The position numbers and the translations under genes are program-made. A model generated the notes under the pieces. That model had not been told where the DNA came from. It was given only the letters and a program-made list of their open reading frames with translations, and did not search any database. 64,000 bases of DNA from Gemmatimonadaceae bacterium (GTDB lineage: Bacteria > Gemmatimonadota > Gemmatimonadetes > Gemmatimonadales > Gemmatimonadaceae), in NCBI GenBank assembly GCA_025362035.1, contig JANYIN010000075.1, forward strand, positions 1 through 64,000. The letters are read 5' to 3'. Shown piece after piece: positions 9,594 to 18,934 of the stretch (positions within the stretch are counted from its first letter, which is position 1; every line of letters starts with the position of its first letter).

Positions 9594-11759
9594 CTACCGA
9601 GTGGCCGTCGTGTGCGGATCCCGCTGCAGCCAATAGCTGAACCATGTGCGTATCCGGCCCAGCCGGTCCACGAGAAGCCATGGTTCGCCGGTGCGTGACA
9701 GCTCGTGGGTCGATCGCGGATAGCGGACGAGCTCGACCGGAACGTTTTGTTTCTTCAGCGCGACGAACCAGAGCTCCGCGTTACCCATCGGCGTACGGAA
9801 GTCGTCCTCCGACTGCACCATAAGCGTCGGCGTCCTCACCTTCGTGACGTGCCGGATGGGCGAGAGCTCGTCGTACATCGAGAAGTTATCCCACGGCTTT
9901 CCGTAGAACTCGAACTCCGTGAGCCCCTGCGCGTCCGAGGCGCCGTACCAGTACGTCCAATCACTGATCATGCGGTCGGTCTCTGCCGCCTTGAATCGCG
10001 TGGTCCTGGTGGTTATCCACGCGGTCATGTAGCCGCCATACGATCCCCCCGTGACCCCCATCCTGGTGGAATCGATGTCAGAGCGCACCGATACAATGTC
10101 CACCGCCTTCATGAGGTCCTGGAAGTCCTCCGCACCCCATCGCCCGCGCGTGGAAAACGTAAAGTCAGCGCCGTAGCCGCTCGAGCCACGCGGATTGGCG
10201 AAGAGCACATACATGCCCTGTGCGGCCAGATTTTGAAACTCGTCGAACCAATTCTCACCGTACTGCGAATGCGGCCCGCCGTGAATGTACAGGACGACGG
10301 GATACTTCTTGCCCGGCTCGTAGCCATATGGCTTCATGAGCCAACTTTCGACTTCCAGTCCGCCCACGGACTTGAACGTGAAGCGTTCGGCGTCGCTGAA
10401 GGCAATTTCGCTTGTGAGTTTGTCATTGAAGCGTGTCAGCCGCCGCTCGTTTCCTCCGTCGGCGTCGGAAACGTAGAGCTCCGTGGGCTTGGTCATGCTC
10501 GTCACGACGTATGCCAGCTTTGCTCGAGCCGAATCGTAGGAGAATCCATTCATCTTCCGGCGGCCGCCGAGCAATTCCGTTGCGTGCTTGCTGGAGGGAT
10601 CGAGGCGAAAGAGCCCGCTGCTCCCTCCGACGTCGGCGCTGAATTGCAGCGCGCCGTCGGGCATCCACTCGATTGTTTGCGGCTCGTACTTGAACGATGG
10701 CGCGAGCACATTTTCGGGCGCGCCACCGGCGGGATCCACCGTGTAGATACGCGCGGACGCGACGCGTGTCGCCCGGCCGATGAACGCAATTCTGCGGGAG
10801 TCCGGCGACCACGTGATATCGCTTTCGGCGCCCATCCATCGCGCCACCCGATGCGGTTCGCCTCCTCCAGTGCTCACGATGAAAATGTCCGCGTCGTTGC
10901 GCGGCGCTTCGTCCCGTTTCGCGTCGTACGGCAGATAGGAAAGAGAGTCGCGCTCGTGTTCCACGACGGAATCGGCGCGGAGATCCGGATCGGCCAGAAA
11001 GGCGATCCACTTCCCATCGGGACTCACCGACACGCCGCGATGAGAGTAGGTGGTTCGCGTGATCTGCTTCTTCAAGCCGTTGTGAAAAGCCTGCATGTAG
11101 ATTTGTGACGGACGGTAGACGCGCGCCTCCGTCGGGCTCGCGACGAAGCCGCGATCGTTGCTCTTAAAACGGATATCGGTGAAATGGCGCCCGTCAAAGC
11201 GCGCGGCGTCGGCCGGTTTGGTAACGGCACCGAACGGCGGGCGTGCGAGCGGCGGCATCTTGCCGAACGGATCCTGCCTGATCTTCGACGAATCGGAGAC
11301 GGGGGCGGAGTCGGCGTCAGACCAGACGGCAAAGCGATGGTCTCGCGGCACGGAACCGGAGGGATAGTCGACTTGGGCGGCTTCGCCGGCGGGTTGATCC
11401 ATCCGGATGGCCCACCGATTTCCTTTCCCTCCCGCCCGCGCCGACGTAAAGAAGAGGTAGCGACCATCAGGAGACCACCGTGGCGCGGTGCCATCCGTAC
11501 CCGGTGACGTGAAGCGCTCTGCATCCCCGCCGCTGGTGGGAACAACCCAGATCTCGCTGTGCCGCTTGTTTTCCGCTTCCCGTACCGTCGTGACCGTGAA
11601 GGCAACGCGGTCACCCGCGGGCGACATGGCGGGTGAGCTCAAGGTGGTCAGCCTGTACCAGTCGGACAGCTGAAACGCCCGAGACGCTGGCCCCTGCTGG
11701 GCCGCCGCCGGCAGTGCGATTAGCACGACCAGGAGCGCCGCGCGAGTGGTGGGATGCAT
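9594..11759 (-). CDS. Exported S9-family prolyl oligopeptidase-like serine peptidase
   Basis: A 721-residue exported peptidase of the DPP4/acylaminoacyl-peptidase group. It has a signal peptide (MHPTTRAALLVVLIALPAAAQ), an N-terminal propeller with PD40-like blades (SPAGDRVAF, RWSPDGRYLFF, TWSPDSRRIAF), and a C-terminal alpha/beta hydrolase domain. The catalytic triad is readable: Ser in GGSYGGYM, Asp in SEDDFRTP, His in RSTHELSR. The oxyanion region YIHGGPHSQY also matches. I chose the internal ATG because it starts a clean signal peptide and is preceded by GAGG at proper spacing. It would digest short peptides in the periplasm; the transglycosylase gene follows closely. Confidence 0.93.
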   Translation of the reverse strand: MHPTTRAALLVVLIALPAAAQQGPASRAFQLSDWYRLTTLSSPAMSPAGDRVAFTVTTVREAENKRHSEIWVVPTSGGDAERFTSPGTDGTAPRWSPDGRYLFFTSARAGGKGNRWAIRMDQPAGEAAQVDYPSGSVPRDHRFAVWSDADSAPVSDSSKIRQDPFGKMPPLARPPFGAVTKPADAARFDGRHFTDIRFKSNDRGFVASPTEARVYRPSQIYMQAFHNGLKKQITRTTYSHRGVSVSPDGKWIAFLADPDLRADSVVEHERDSLSYLPYDAKRDEAPRNDADIFIVSTGGGEPHRVARWMGAESDITWSPDSRRIAFIGRATRVASARIYTVDPAGGAPENVLAPSFKYEPQTIEWMPDGALQFSADVGGSSGLFRLDPSSKHATELLGGRRKMNGFSYDSARAKLAYVVTSMTKPTELYVSDADGGNERRLTRFNDKLTSEIAFSDAERFTFKSVGGLEVESWLMKPYGYEPGKKYPVVLYIHGGPHSQYGENWFDEFQNLAAQGMYVLFANPRGSSGYGADFTFSTRGRWGAEDFQDLMKAVDIVSVRSDIDSTRMGVTGGSYGGYMTAWITTRTTRFKAAETDRMISDWTYWYGASDAQGLTEFEFYGKPWDNFSMYDELSPIRHVTKVRTPTLMVQSEDDFRTPMGNAELWFVALKKQNVPVELVRYPRSTHELSRTGEPWLLVDRLGRIRTWFSYWLQRDPHTTATR

Positions 11760-11799
11760 TGATGCCTCGGAGTTAGAAATCTTCTCGTCCCGGGGAGTG

Positions 11800-11829
11800 A
11801 CCATGGATGTCACGAAACCATGGATGTCA
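11800..11829. repeat. 13-bp direct repeat upstream of the S9 peptidase gene
   Basis: ACCATGGATGTCA occurs twice, 17 bp apart start to start, 41 bp upstream of the peptidase ATG on the minus strand. Two equally oriented boxes near a promoter can bind a regulator dimer, but nothing identifies one. Confidence 0.6.
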
Positions 11830-11836
11830 TAGTACG

Positions 11837-11875
11837 CACAAGTGGGCTGGCAGCGTTGCTGCCAACCCACTTGTG
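11837..11875 (-). terminator. 18-bp stem hairpin downstream of ridA
   Basis: CACAAGTGGGCTGGCAGC, loop GTT, GCTGCCAACCCACTTGTG. The single mismatch becomes a G-U pair only in the minus-strand RNA, so the structure fits a transcript running from ridA (ending 158 bp upstream of it on that strand). No T-run follows, so it could alternatively be a structured leader for the peptidase gene. Confidence 0.5.
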
Positions 11876-12032
11876 GTTCGCTCCGGATCATGCTGTGCGC
11901 CCCACCAGCGCCCAGACACTTTCCTTCGCTACATACCCACTACCCGCGACTTGGATGAACCGTTGGTTGTCTGCACCCCGTTGTCCTTCCGCGCGTCGCT
12001 CGCGTCCGGGTGACGCCGGTCCACGCAGAACG

Positions 12033-12419
12033 TTAAGACGCCCCGATGTACGCCACTGCATTGATCTCGACGAGGATGTCTCGCAGATCGGCGCCGACGG
12101 CGGTCCGGCTCGGGAATGGGGTTACAAAGAATTCTTTGTATACACCGTTCATAGCCGCCCAGTCATCCACGTGCTGCAGGTAGACGCTCACGCTCACGAC
12201 ATCGCCGAGCCTCGCCCCAGCTGCCTCCAATAGCGCTTTCACGTTTAGGAGCGTCTGACGCGTTTGCGTCGCGATATCCGCCCCCACCAACTCTCCGCTG
12301 ATCGGGTCACGGGGCGTCTGTCCGCTAACGTAGACGAACCCCCCCGCTCGAACGGCCGGACTATATGGCCCCTTCGGCGCTGGCGCGGCTGGGAGGGAAA
12401 TGGAACTCCAGTTTGGCAT
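12033..12419 (-). CDS. RidA-family enamine/imine deaminase
   Basis: A 128-residue cytosolic protein of the RidA/YjgF family, which hydrolyses reactive enamine/imine intermediates formed by PLP enzymes such as threonine dehydratase. Family motifs visible: GPYSPAVRAGGFVYVSGQ near the N-terminus, the conserved Arg in PFPSRTAVG, and the C-terminal VEINAVAY. Length is typical (about 125-130). The track ORF extends 65 codons further upstream, but that stretch is not family-like and the ATG giving MPNWSS is the natural start. The gene stands between a barrel protein and the S9 peptidase, all on the minus strand. Confidence 0.93.
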   Translation of the reverse strand: MPNWSSISLPAAPAPKGPYSPAVRAGGFVYVSGQTPRDPISGELVGADIATQTRQTLLNVKALLEAAGARLGDVVSVSVYLQHVDDWAAMNGVYKEFFVTPFPSRTAVGADLRDILVEINAVAYIGAS

Positions 12420-12520
12420 GTGTGCCCTGAGGGGTTGGCAGGCAGTGACGCAGTGCCTATCGCATCCGACTACGCGTTTGGTCCTTGAGGCGTTGACCGG
12501 TTGGGGGCACGGCGCATGAA

Positions 12521-13258
12521 CTACCGGCTCCCCAGCCCCACCGCGATTCGCAGGAACGGACCTCCGGCGGAAGCATCCGGGCCGGCGAGTACGGGGCCAC
12601 CTGCACTCCGCCACGTGGTTCGATGCGGCGCCAAGGCCAATCCTGCTCGGATTCCGAACGTGATGCCGAACCCTGTCGGCGTCGGGTTCGTGAGGAGGTA
12701 GTCCTCACTCACCCCGATGTTGAACAACAGATGACTTCCGGCAACCGTGCTCTCGCCTCCAGGGTTTTGTGCGAGTTCGGCGAAGGTGGGCTGCGGCTGG
12801 CCGGTCGTTGCACCGCCAGTAGCGGATTGGAGCCGCACGTCGAGACGACCGAGCCCGACACCGAGCGACGGGTAAATGGATAGGCGGTTCGTCGCGACGA
12901 CCGCATAGCCAACCGTCACGGTACCCTGCCAGGAAGTGGCCTGGTCTGACCGCCCATCGACCTGTCGACTCTCAGTGGTTGACGCTCGCGCGACGTCGGC
13001 TCCGAGTAGCGCGCGCCCGAAGGCGTAATACCCGCCGCCGCCCAGTGTAACCGCATACGTGGGCAGATCAACGAACCCGGCATTAGAGAGGATGGCATTG
13101 ACCGGGTCCACCGAGAGACTCGACGTGCCGAATGTGAGCGCTACGGCACGAAAGGGTCGTCCATCGCCAATCCCCGGGCTCTGCGCGTGCAGCGGCGGAA
13201 GCACAATGGTGACCAGGACGACAAGTCGTGTGGCCGCTCGAAGAAAACGTTCGCGCAT
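12521..13258 (-). CDS. Small outer-membrane beta-barrel-like protein, function unknown
   Basis: I do not recognise a specific family. The 245-residue product starts with a signal peptide (MRERFLRAATRLVVLVTIVLPPLHAQ) and continues as alternating polar/aromatic strands rich in Gly (YAVTLGGGGYYAFGRAL, LSIYPSLGVGLGRLDV, LLFNIGVSEDYLL, GITFGIRAGLALAP, ending FLRIAVGLGSR), the look of an 8-10-stranded barrel. The track start at 13507 was discarded because it overlaps the divergent oxidoreductase and ignores the signal peptide. It is transcribed towards ridA with a 101-bp gap. Confidence 0.75.
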   Translation of the reverse strand: MRERFLRAATRLVVLVTIVLPPLHAQSPGIGDGRPFRAVALTFGTSSLSVDPVNAILSNAGFVDLPTYAVTLGGGGYYAFGRALLGADVARASTTESRQVDGRSDQATSWQGTVTVGYAVVATNRLSIYPSLGVGLGRLDVRLQSATGGATTGQPQPTFAELAQNPGGESTVAGSHLLFNIGVSEDYLLTNPTPTGFGITFGIRAGLALAPHRTTWRSAGGPVLAGPDASAGGPFLRIAVGLGSR

Positions 13259-13316
13259 GGGTTCGTTGGACACAGAGATCTGTCGCGCCGGCGCGCGAGA
13301 CACCAAACTCAAGGTC

Positions 13317-14363
13317 ATGGAGAAGAAACGTAACGCGCCGCCGCCGCTCGAAAATGAAGCGCCCGTCCGGTGGGGAATACTCGGCACGGCGAACATCGCG
13401 TTGCGCAAGGTCGTGCCCGCGATGCAACGGAGCCCGCACATCGAAGTCGTCGCGATCGCATCGCGCGAAGCGAGGAAGGCACGGGCCGCCGCGCACTCCT
13501 TGGGCATCCCGCGAGCCTACGCGACCTATGAGGCGCTGCTCGCGGACAAGGATATCGAGGCCATCTACAACCCGCTGCCGAATCATCTCCACGTACCCTA
13601 TTCGATCAAAGCGGCGGAAGCGGGGAAGCACGTCCTGTGCGAAAAGCCGCTTGCGCTCACCGCCGACGAGGCGCGCACGCTGCTTGACGTTCGCGACAGG
13701 ACTGGTGTGCAGATCGCTGAAGCGTTCATGGTCCGCGCGCACCCGCAGTGGGCCGCTGTCCGCGAACTGATTGCCGAGGGCCGGATCGGTGACCTCAAGC
13801 TGGTCGCGGGCCACTTCAGTTATTTCCGCCGCGATCCTGCTGATATCCGTAGCAAGGTTCAGTGGGGGGGTGGCGCCCTGATGGACGTGGGCTGCTATCC
13901 GATCACCTTGTCGCGATGGCTGTTTGGCGAGGAACCGACGCGGGTGGTCGCGGCCGTCGAGCGCGACGCGGAGTTGAGGATCGACCATCTCGTATCGGGT
14001 CTGCTAGAGTTTCCTTCGGGGCAAGCCACATTTTCGTGCGCCGGACAACTCGTGCCGCATCAGCGCATGCAAGTGTTCGGTACGCAAGGTCGCATCGAAG
14101 TCGCCATCCCGTTCAACGCGCCTCCGGACGGCGAGTGCGGCATCCTACTGGACGACGGATCCGGACTCGCGGGCGTCAGTGCGGAGGCGATCACCTTCCC
14201 CGCCGTCGATCAGTATCGTTTGCAAGGCGATCGCTTCTCGGAGGCCGTTCGCGGGGTGGGCTCGGTACTGGTCAGTCTCGAGGATTCCATTGCCAATATG
14301 GCCGTGATCGACGCGCTATTTCGCTCGGCCCAATCAGGGCGATGGGAGTCGCCGGGCGCATGA
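13317..14363 (+). CDS. Gfo/Idh/MocA-family oxidoreductase
   Basis: A 348-residue NAD(P)-dependent sugar or polyol dehydrogenase. The N-terminal Rossmann fold has RWGILGTANIA and the family signature LCEKPLALTADEARTL (Lys of EKP is the catalytic-site lysine), followed by the alpha/beta substrate domain with GGGALMDVGCYPI. The closest familiar subgroup by eye is the NADP-type D-xylose 1-dehydrogenase/dihydrodiol dehydrogenase branch, which suits the neighbouring xylonate dehydratase and semialdehyde dehydrogenase, but substrate choice cannot be fixed from sequence. It is divergent from the barrel gene (58 bp) and convergent with the dehydratase gene. Confidence 0.9.
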   Translation: MEKKRNAPPPLENEAPVRWGILGTANIALRKVVPAMQRSPHIEVVAIASREARKARAAAHSLGIPRAYATYEALLADKDIEAIYNPLPNHLHVPYSIKAAEAGKHVLCEKPLALTADEARTLLDVRDRTGVQIAEAFMVRAHPQWAAVRELIAEGRIGDLKLVAGHFSYFRRDPADIRSKVQWGGGALMDVGCYPITLSRWLFGEEPTRVVAAVERDAELRIDHLVSGLLEFPSGQATFSCAGQLVPHQRMQVFGTQGRIEVAIPFNAPPDGECGILLDDGSGLAGVSAEAITFPAVDQYRLQGDRFSEAVRGVGSVLVSLEDSIANMAVIDALFRSAQSGRWESPGA

Positions 14364-14433
14364 GCGCCGAAAGCGGCGGCGATCCGTTTTCGCTTTGCTG
14401 GCATGGCAGGGCCACGTACGATGTCTTTCACGA

Positions 14434-16404
14434 TCATCCTTCCAGTGCCGCAATGATCTTGTCAACGTCGTAGACACAACCCGCCCATGTGCCGCCGCTG
14501 GCGCGCTGCAGCGCGGCCCAAAGCCGCGTGTCGTCCGGCAACGAATGGTGCGGGGCGAGCCCCGCAGGTGGCTGGCGAGTCGCGAGCAGTGCCGCGCACC
14601 ATTCCACCGACTTCGGCCCATCGGCATCCCCGATCAGGTTGATCGTGCCGGACAAGCCTTGGCGATCGATGATGATCTCGATGAGATCGTCGTCGCGCAC
14701 GCACCCGATCGGGCCGCCGTGCAGCGCCTCGGGCCCGACGTGACCGACGCAGGCGCCGCTCGAGAATCCCGAGAAGCGCCCGTCCGTGATCAGCGCGACG
14801 TGCTTGCCCCATGGCAGATATCGCAGAGCCGTGGTGATCTGCGCCGTCTCCTGCATGCCGGTGCCGCTCGGTCCGTTGCCGATGAGAACGATCACGTCGC
14901 CGGGCTTGATGGGGTTTTCACCTCCCTTGACCGCGCGAATGGCGTCCCGTTCGTCGACAAAGACCCGCGCTCGTCCTGTGTGGCGATACACGTGATCCTG
15001 TCCGACGACGGACGCATCGATGGCTGTCGCTTTGATCACGGATCCTTCGGGAGCAAGGTTTCCAACGGGAAACACCACGGTGCTGGCGAGGCCGGCGCGA
15101 CGCGCCGCATCAGGGCTCATGATCACGTCGTCAGGCGACACCGCCGCACTGGAAGACAGCCGGTTCTTCGCCGCCTGCCGGCGCTCGCTCTCCTCCCACC
15201 AATCCAGGTTCGTGTCGAGTGTTTCGCCGGTGGCGGTCATGACGTCGCCGCGGAGCAAACCCATACGTCGCAGATGTAGCATGACCTCTGGCACTCCTCC
15301 GGCCATGAATACCTGCACGGTGGGATGTCCCCGTGGCCCGTTGGGCAGCGCATCGACCAGTCGCGGCGTGGAGCGATTCACGCGAATCCAGTCGTCCACG
15401 GCGGGCGGTTTGAGCCCGGCGGCGTGCGCGATGGCGGGGATGTGCAGCACCAGATTTGTGGATCCGCCGAATGCCGCATGAACGAGCATCGCATTCTCGA
15501 TCGCATGCTGCGTGAGAATGCGCTTGACCGGAACGTGAAGCGCATGCAAGCGTGTCAGTGCGAGCGCGGATCGGCGGGCGAGCTCGACCCATGCCGGTTC
15601 TCCCGACGGGACGAGTGCACTGTGCGGCAGCGACAGTCCCAACGCCTCAGCGACCACCTGGGACGTGGCAGCAGTCCCGAGAAATTGGCATCCGCCGCCG
15701 GACGATCCGCAGGCTCGGCAACCCATCGTCGCAGCATAATCAAGCGAGACGAGGTCGCGCGAGAACCTCGCGCCAAGTGATTGTACCTGCCCCGCGTCTT
15801 CTGCACCCTCGGCGGGAAGCGTCACCCCGCCTGGCACGATGATTCCGGGCAGATCGCGCGAACCGGCGAGGGCCAACATGGTTGCTGGTAGCCCCTTGTC
15901 GCACGTGGCGATCCCGACGATTCCCTGGGCTTGCGGCAGCGACCGAATCAGGCGGCGCATGACGATGGCGGCGTCATTGCGATACGCGAGGCTGTCGAAC
16001 ATGCCGGTGGTACCTTGCGTGCGACCATCGCATGGATCACTACAGTAGCCCGCGAACGGAATCGCTCCCGACTGCCGCAGCGTCTCGGCCACCTCTCGCA
16101 CCAGCAGCCCGAGTTCCCAGTGCCCTGTGTGGTATCCCAGTGCAATGGGGCGTCCGTCTTCCGCGCGGAGTCCTCCAAGCGTGCTGATGATCAGGTACTG
16201 CGGCCCTTGGAGCTCGGTGGCGTTCCAGCCCATCCCCACATTCTGCGTCAGGCCGAAGAGGTCGCCGCTGGGCGATCCGCGAAGCATCTCGGGCGTCAGT
16301 GGCAGCGCGCCTTCGGGTCCGTGACCCACGAGTCGCCCCGCGGAGACGGCATGCGAGGAGCCAAGAATGGATTCGAGCGAGGGAGGAACGGGTGGCCTGT
16401 TCAT
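14434..16404 (-). CDS. YagF/YjhG-type D-xylonate dehydratase (IlvD/Edd family)
   Basis: An Fe-S dehydratase of 656 residues that removes water from a sugar acid to give the 2-keto-3-deoxy acid; E. coli YagF is 655 residues. Near-identical signature stretches to YagF are visible: [111 protein letters not shown]. The cysteines in SDPCDG, TCDKG and GCRAC are candidates for the cluster ligands. The start was moved to MNRPPV, which gives the family length. It is divergent from the aldehyde dehydrogenase across 81 bp containing a symmetric site. Xylonate is the likely substrate by family; related sugar acids remain possible. Confidence 0.93.
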   Translation of the reverse strand: MNRPPVPPSLESILGSSHAVSAGRLVGHGPEGALPLTPEMLRGSPSGDLFGLTQNVGMGWNATELQGPQYLIISTLGGLRAEDGRPIALGYHTGHWELGLLVREVAETLRQSGAIPFAGYCSDPCDGRTQGTTGMFDSLAYRNDAAIVMRRLIRSLPQAQGIVGIATCDKGLPATMLALAGSRDLPGIIVPGGVTLPAEGAEDAGQVQSLGARFSRDLVSLDYAATMGCRACGSSGGGCQFLGTAATSQVVAEALGLSLPHSALVPSGEPAWVELARRSALALTRLHALHVPVKRILTQHAIENAMLVHAAFGGSTNLVLHIPAIAHAAGLKPPAVDDWIRVNRSTPRLVDALPNGPRGHPTVQVFMAGGVPEVMLHLRRMGLLRGDVMTATGETLDTNLDWWEESERRQAAKNRLSSSAAVSPDDVIMSPDAARRAGLASTVVFPVGNLAPEGSVIKATAIDASVVGQDHVYRHTGRARVFVDERDAIRAVKGGENPIKPGDVIVLIGNGPSGTGMQETAQITTALRYLPWGKHVALITDGRFSGFSSGACVGHVGPEALHGGPIGCVRDDDLIEIIIDRQGLSGTINLIGDADGPKSVEWCAALLATRQPPAGLAPHHSLPDDTRLWAALQRASGGTWAGCVYDVDKIIAALEG

Positions 16405-16418
16405 ATATTGGAAGCTTG

Positions 16419-16449
16419 CGGCATGACCGTGCAATTGCCAGATATGCCG
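16419..16449. promoter_or_regulatory. Nested palindrome between divergent dehydratase and dehydrogenase genes
   Basis: Outer arms CGGCAT (16419-16424) and ATGCCG (16444-16449) flank an inner perfect palindrome GCAATTGC (16431-16438); the two symmetry axes coincide to within half a base. Such symmetric 30-bp sites between divergent catabolic genes commonly bind a dimeric repressor. No regulator gene is adjacent, so the binder is unknown. Confidence 0.5.
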
Positions 16450-16473
16450 ACGAACTCAGGCGCCCGTACCGCG

Positions 16474-16480
16474 AAAGGAG
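16474..16480 (+). promoter_or_regulatory. Strong ribosome binding site fixing the aldehyde dehydrogenase start
   Basis: AAAGGAG, 5 nt before the ATG at 16486. It decides between this start and the in-frame ATG at 16423, which has no such site and lies inside the palindrome. Confidence 0.75.
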
Positions 16481-16485
16481 ACTCG

Positions 16486-18072
16486 ATGGACGTTATCGGT
16501 TGCAATCTGATTGGCGGCGAGTGCAGCTGCGAAGGTGACGTTCCATTTTTCGCACAGAACCCTGCGACGGTCGAGCCGCTTCCCCCCGAGTTTCGGGAAG
16601 CGACGGCTAACGAGGTGGACCGCGCGCTCCTCGCGGCGGAACGCGCCTTCCGCTCTTACGCGTACTCGTCGCCGCAACGACGTGCGGCGTTTCTGCGCGC
16701 CATAGCTGACGAAATCGTCGGACTCGGCGCCGCACTTATCGATCGCGCAAACGCCGAAACGGCGTTACCGCACGCGCGGCTGGAGGGCGAACGCGTTCGG
16801 ACGATCGCGCAGCTTCGGCTCTTTGCCGACTATATCGAGGAAGGGTCGTGGGTTGCAGCGCGCATCGACACGGGTGACACCGGCCGTCACCCCATCCCCA
16901 AGCCCGACTTGCGGCGCATGCTCATCCCCTTGGGTCCCGTGGTAGTATTCGGCGCGAGCAATTTTCCGCTCGCATTTTCCGCTGCGGGTGGTGACACCGC
17001 GTCTGCTCTGGCGGCGGGCTGCAGCGTGGTTTTCAAGGCGCATCCAGCACACCCCGGCACATGCGAAATGACCGCACGTGCGATCCAGCGCGCGGCAAGA
17101 TCAGCGGACGTGCCCTCCGGTGTATTTTCGTTGTTGCACGGGTGGTCGCACGCGGTGGGACTGTCGCTCGTTCGGCACCCGCTGACGCAGGCCGTGGGGT
17201 TCACTGGCTCGCTGCGCGGCGGTCGTGCGCTTTTCGACGCTGCCGCTGCGCGCGCCGTGCCCATACCCGTATACGCAGAGATGGGCAGCATCAATCCTGT
17301 CTTCCTTCTACCGTCGGCCGCTGCGGAACACGCGGATGCCATTGTGCACGGACTGGCGGGTGCCGTCACCATGGGTGTGGGACAGTTCTGTACAAATCCT
17401 GGCGTTGTCGTAGGCGTGCGCGGGGAAGCGTTCGACCGCGTCGCCGATCTCCTTGCCGAACGCATAAGCGCGACGGACGCTGGAGTGATGCTGTACGAGC
17501 AACTGGCTTTCGGCTACACGAGTGCCGTCACTCGTGCGCGCGCGCTTGGGGCGGAGGTGCTGACTTCAGCGGCATTGACAGAAACACCCCCTCGTGCACG
17601 AGCCACCTTGCTGCGCGTCGACGCATCGCACTTCGTGGCCGATGCTACGCTGCGAGACGAAATGTTCGGCCCAGTGTCGGTCCTCGTGGTGGCGAACGAC
17701 GTCGCCGAGATGGAACTCGTGGCCATGGCGATGGAGGGACAGCTGACGGCAACGATTCACGGGACCCCCGCGGAGCTGATCGAGCACGCTCGGCTCGTCC
17801 ACCTCCTTGAACGCAAGGTTGGACGCCTGTTGTTCAACGGCTATCCCACAGGCGTGGAAGTTGGGCACGCGATGCAGCATGGCGGTCCCTTTCCAGCCGC
17901 GAGCGACTCCCGTTCAACGTCGGTCGGCACGGCTGCAATCACGCGGTTCGCGCGTCCGTTGTGTTACCAGAACTTCCCGCAGGCATCTTTGCCCTTGCCA
18001 TTGGGCGACGAGAATGAGCTCGGGATCTGGCGGCTGGTGAACGGTGCGATGTCGCGAGACGCGATCTCGTAA
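16486..18072 (+). CDS. Aldehyde dehydrogenase (NADP+), alpha-ketoglutarate-semialdehyde-type
   Basis: A 528-residue aldehyde dehydrogenase resembling type III ketoglutarate-semialdehyde dehydrogenases (about 525 residues), which make 2-oxoglutarate at the end of pentose and hexarate oxidation. Visible: the N-terminal FFAQNPAT...LPPEF typical of the subgroup, cofactor region VFGASNFPLAFS and FTGSLRGG, general base Glu in YAEMGSINPVF, catalytic Cys in GQFCTNPG, and the terminal GIWRLVNGAMSRD. The subgroup usually has ELGSINP; here Leu is Met. With the divergent xylonate dehydratase it suggests a Weimberg-type route. A fatty-aldehyde role is the alternative. Confidence 0.9.
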   Translation: MDVIGCNLIGGECSCEGDVPFFAQNPATVEPLPPEFREATANEVDRALLAAERAFRSYAYSSPQRRAAFLRAIADEIVGLGAALIDRANAETALPHARLEGERVRTIAQLRLFADYIEEGSWVAARIDTGDTGRHPIPKPDLRRMLIPLGPVVVFGASNFPLAFSAAGGDTASALAAGCSVVFKAHPAHPGTCEMTARAIQRAARSADVPSGVFSLLHGWSHAVGLSLVRHPLTQAVGFTGSLRGGRALFDAAAARAVPIPVYAEMGSINPVFLLPSAAAEHADAIVHGLAGAVTMGVGQFCTNPGVVVGVRGEAFDRVADLLAERISATDAGVMLYEQLAFGYTSAVTRARALGAEVLTSAALTETPPRARATLLRVDASHFVADATLRDEMFGPVSVLVVANDVAEMELVAMAMEGQLTATIHGTPAELIEHARLVHLLERKVGRLLFNGYPTGVEVGHAMQHGGPFPAASDSRSTSVGTAAITRFARPLCYQNFPQASLPLPLGDENELGIWRLVNGAMSRDAIS

Positions 18073-18934
18073 CTGCCCGGACGCCGGGAAAAATCGGTGC
18101 GTGCCCGTTCAGTTTCGGCACCCTCAGGAGGACACCGGCTCGCCATTGCCGGGGGCTATCGCTGCCTTTGTGGTCACGCCCGCGCGTTGGGTAACGACGA
18201 CACGGCGTGAGAGTGGCGCTGTTGCGGCTTCGTCGCTACCGCCAGTCAGCAAATGAGAGTTCGCCGAACGAAGGGCGGTGATGAAAACGGTCGGCGCCAG
18301 CCGTGGACTATTCATGGTGTATTTGGGAGCGGGCGTTCATTGTGATCCGGCAATGGTGCGAGCATCCATACCTAGGCACGAGGTGCGCCGTTGCGCCCCA
18401 CTTCACCAAACTCTTGTAGAGCAACGAGTTAACAACATGGTCCCGATTCGGTGCGTCTCATTTGCGAGACGCTTGCTGTGTACGAGGTGGAACAGATTCG
18501 AGAGCGATTGACGAATAGTTAGTGCTTATTTCACATATAGGGGCGTCATGTCGCAGCGGCGTGGCACCCCTCTGTGGATACCTTGGCATTGAGACATGCC
18601 GCGGTGAAGACTACCCTCGCGCGTGAGTAGGTGGCGGGCCCGGCCGAGGTGCGCGCACTGGACGAAGCAAACACCGTCAGGTCCTTTTCGCGCCCGCACC
18701 ATGCCCGCACCCTGCTGCGCTTGGCAACCAACGAAGGATCGAACGCTATTGCAGCAGCGCTCCGCGCGCGGGCGAGCGTTACCAGCGTCCGACGTTGCGA
18801 GACGCCATCGATCGCTTCATTGCCGCGTGTTCGAGCCGCATACGCTCGCGTGGACCTAAAGAGGTAGTGCATCAGGCCTTGCTCGAGCAACGTTCCTCTG
18901 ATTTAATCAAGCAGGCACTGGCGGGGTTGATCAT
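18073..18934. other. 862-bp stretch without a recognisable gene
   Basis: Six-frame ORFs here (18124-18315 minus, 18278-18511 plus, 18546-18890 minus, 18623-18867 plus) are short, overlap one another on both strands and match no family I know. The middle part (about 18370-18550) is visibly less GC-rich than its surroundings. No terminator, tRNA or insertion-sequence end was seen. It may hold decayed coding sequence or an unrecognised small RNA. Confidence 0.5.

Noticed and set aside
9705-11108. 467-aa plus-strand ORF
   Set aside because: Antisense shadow of the S9 peptidase.
14365-14393. CGCCG-AAAG-CGGCG hairpin followed by TTTTCGCTTT after the oxidoreductase gene
   Set aside because: A 5-bp stem starting 1 bp after the stop and a distant T-run are too weak for a terminator call.
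18508-18540. TTGACG...CATATA promoter-like pair
   Set aside because: The 20-bp spacing is poor and no gene follows.
18546-18890. 114-aa minus-strand ORF in the gene-free region
   Set aside because: No recognisable motif, overlaps equally long ORFs on the other strand, no ribosome binding site.
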